Source: Candidatus Woesebacteria bacterium RIFCSPLOWO2_01_FULL_39_23
Lineage (GTDB): Bacteria > Patescibacteriota > Microgenomatia > UBA8517
Length of the DNA: 36,106 bases
Direction: 5' to 3'
Assembly: GCA_001793095.1 (NCBI GenBank)
Contig: MGHG01000009.1
Span: forward strand, 285,849 to 321,954
Shown: piece by piece, positions 34,938 through 36,106 of the stretch
Position numbering within the stretch: position 1 is the stretch's first letter
Layout of the letters: each line of letters opens with the position of its first letter
Notes under the pieces: model-generated
The model's database searches: none
What the model was told of the DNA's origin: nothing
What the model saw: the letters and a program-made list of their open reading frames with translations, nothing else
Position numbers and translations under genes: made by a program

Positions 34938-35684
34938 TTATTCATGACTCTCTTCTGTTGCAATCACCACAAAAATAGTTGTCAGCATCGTGAATACTAG
35001 CGCCTGTATAAATCCAACGAAAACCTCGAGTATAAGGAAAGGCACAGGCACCAGAATTGGAATAAGGAAAATCATAACAGATAGCAAAACTTCCCCGGCA
35101 AAAATATTCCCAAAAAGCCTGAATGAAAAAGACAAAATCTTCGCGAACTCAGAAACTAACTCAAGAACTCCTACAAAAAACTTAATCGGATTTTTTAGAT
35201 TTATAAACTTCGACATATAAGTTCTAAACCCAAGGGTTTTAATACTCAAATATTGGGTAACACTAACCGAAATTAAAGCCAAGGCGAAGGTTGTATTAAG
35301 ATCGGCATTTGGTCCGCGCAGTATTGGTATCAAGGACTTATCATGCCCCCCATTTTCGTAAAAGCCAATAGAGCCTACACCGGGCAGCAAACCTATCCAG
35401 TTGCCGAAGATAATAAACAAAAAGAATGTCATCAATAAGGGAAAGATTATTTCAGTCCTATCTCCGGCAATATTTTTAAAAAACATATAAGCCTTCTCGA
35501 CGATCATTTCAACTGCGATATATAACTTTGACCTTTTTTTACTATCACCACCCGCTTTGACAAATAGAGCAACCGTTATTAAAAAAACCATGACAATCAG
35601 GCTGGTCAAAAGCGAATTGGTAATTTTAACAGGCCCAAGATGTGCAATAATCTCTGGCGCTACAGTAATGTGTAAACTTTTCAT
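34938..35684 (-). CDS. atpB: ATP synthase F0 subunit a
   Basis: 248 residues with five to six membrane helices. The essential arginine is R189 in SFSFRLFGNIFAGE, facing the c-ring, and the C-terminal GFIQALVFTMLTTIFV helix has the conserved Q residue. FGNWIGLLPG (93-102) is also typical. Subunit a forms the two proton half-channels. It is placed second in the operon after atpZ, 17 bases away, as usual. It is followed by the GIY-YIG insertion rather than directly by atpE. Confidence 0.97.
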   Translation of the reverse strand: MKSLHITVAPEIIAHLGPVKITNSLLTSLIVMVFLITVALFVKAGGDSKKRSKLYIAVEMIVEKAYMFFKNIAGDRTEIIFPLLMTFFLFIIFGNWIGLLPGVGSIGFYENGGHDKSLIPILRGPNADLNTTFALALISVSVTQYLSIKTLGFRTYMSKFINLKNPIKFFVGVLELVSEFAKILSFSFRLFGNIFAGEVLLSVMIFLIPILVPVPFLILEVFVGFIQALVFTMLTTIFVVIATEESHE

Positions 35685-35701
35685 TTAACTATTTTTTCAA
35701 C

Positions 35702-35950
35702 CTAAAGCTGATCGTCCTTTGGACGAAGATTGCTTAGTACTTTTTTTACCTGATAGGCAAATGCAGCAATTCCAAAGCCAACGCCTAAAATAATAAACAA
35801 AGGCATCGTACCAAACTTTTTATCCAAGAAAACCCCGAGCACCAAAAAGATGACTGGGAAAAAAACAAAGATGATACTTAAACTGCTTGCCTCACCAAAG
35901 GCGGACAGCAATTTTCCGTAATCTGGTTTTATGTTCTTTCTTTTTTCCAT
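35702..35950 (-). CDS. atpZ: AtpZ/AtpI-family protein (ATPase_gene1)
   Basis: 82 residues with two membrane helices (about 24-43 and 49-67) joined by the short loop LDKKFGTMP, the pattern of the small AtpZ/AtpI proteins placed first in many atp operons. They are thought to help c-ring assembly or magnesium/calcium supply. The N-terminus is basic. The ATG at 35950 directly follows the U-run of a terminator-like hairpin, leaving no room for an SD, so expression seems to depend on readthrough of that hairpin. Confidence 0.85.
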   Translation of the reverse strand: MEKRKNIKPDYGKLLSAFGEASSLSIIFVFFPVIFLVLGVFLDKKFGTMPLFIILGVGFGIAAFAYQVKKVLSNLRPKDDQL

Positions 35951-35983
35951 AAAAAAACAAAATTCTCACCCAAGGGGTGAGAA
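35951..35983 (-). terminator. Terminator hairpin abutting the atp operon start, possible attenuator
   Basis: Arms of nine bases (TTCTCACCC and GGGTGAGAA on the coding strand, loop of three) at 35963-35983 are followed by TTTTGTTTTTTT up to the atpZ ATG. This is the best intrinsic terminator in the window. It either ends the upstream gene's transcript or attenuates the atp operon. Confidence 0.75.
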
Positions 35984-35989
35984 AAGCAT
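35966..35989 (-). CDS. Possible leader peptide MLFSPLG within the attenuator
   Basis: A seven-codon frame starts at an ATG just before the terminator hairpin and its TGA lies in the 3' arm. A ribosome translating it would cover the stem. There is no good SD ahead of it, and such short frames arise by chance, so this is weak. Confidence 0.25.
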   Translation of the reverse strand: MLFSPLG

Positions 35990-36005
35990 TTCAACTTTTC
36001 AAACA

Positions 36006-36034
36006 ATTCTAACTTGGGAGTCGTAAATAGTCAA
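36006..36034 (-). promoter_or_regulatory. Predicted sigma70-type promoter of the atp operon
   Basis: TTGACT (36029-36034) and TAGAAT (36006-36011) on the minus strand are separated by 17 bp, close to consensus. Initiation would give a leader of about 50 bases ending in the terminator hairpin. The promoter overlaps the end of the upstream gene: TAG of the -10 box is that gene's stop codon. Confidence 0.55.
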
Positions 36035-36106
36035 TGAAGTGTGCTGGACGACCACATCGGTGACACTTTAAATCTTTGGGTAGCATACGCAATTGGTGTC
36101 TGGTAA
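36009..36106 (-). CDS. C-terminal end of an unidentified protein with possible zinc knuckle
   Basis: The frame enters from the right edge and ends at a TAG (36009-36011), giving 31 full codons. It contains CHRCGRPAHF, with C-x2-C and a nearby histidine that could bind zinc. The tail ends DYLRLPS. An ATG exists inside (MLPKDLK), so the protein may also be a short one starting here, but the open frame continues to the edge. The family is not recognised. The stop lies within the predicted atp promoter. Confidence 0.5.
   Translation of the reverse strand, partial: TRHQLRMLPKDLKCHRCGRPAHFIDYLRLPS

Overview
The window is AT-rich and every credible gene lies on the minus strand, so it is read from right to left. 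UGA is used as an ordinary stop, for example in the ATGA overlaps, so this is standard bacterial code. Very compact packing, TTG/GTG starts, few strong Shine-Dalgarno (SD) sites, a reduced ATP synthase operon and a huge membrane glycosyltransferase cluster suggest a Candidate Phyla Radiation (Patescibacteria) bacterium, most likely Microgenomates. That assignment is inference: there is no rRNA, tRNA or other marker here to confirm it.

Right part (36.1-29.8 kb): the last 31 codons of an unknown gene with a possible zinc knuckle, then an F-type ATP synthase operon in the order atpZ-atpB-(GIY-YIG gene)-atpE-atpF-atpA-atpG-atpD-atpC. Three things stand out. There is no atpH (delta). Subunit b stops early and subunit alpha starts late, so both delta-contacting segments are missing too. 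A small GIY-YIG gene bracketed by a 19-bp inverted repeat sits between atpB and atpE. A strong terminator hairpin with a 7-codon open frame abuts the first start codon, which looks like an attenuator.

Middle part (29.6-6.7 kb): an almost uninterrupted cell-envelope glycan cluster. It holds eight large GT-C-like multi-membrane proteins, seven cytoplasmic GT2 transferases (two of them ALG5/DPM-like), one GT4 transferase, one Wzx-type flippase, and a Nudix plus PHP phosphoesterase pair. The implied pathway is: GT2/GT4 enzymes build or charge polyprenyl-linked sugars inside the cell, the flippase exports lipid-linked units, and GT-C enzymes transfer sugars outside. Four GT-C proteins are clear paralogues sharing an acidic D(Q/E)xxD-like motif and a G(P/V)xYYY motif.

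Left part (6.6-1 kb): a separate unit with its own predicted promoter (SAM methyltransferase, GtrB/DPM-like GT2 with two membrane helices, glutamine-dependent asparagine synthetase, Nudix-HAD fusion), followed by another GT-C gene running off the left edge behind a predicted leaderless promoter.

Scattered through the glycan cluster are short tandem arrays of 7-bp units, perfect in two genes, and small palindromic elements, some inside coding sequence. Perfect 7-bp arrays inside genes could cause frameshift switching of surface glycans. Stretches without genes are short: 1655-1877, 6555-6733 and 29577-29827.
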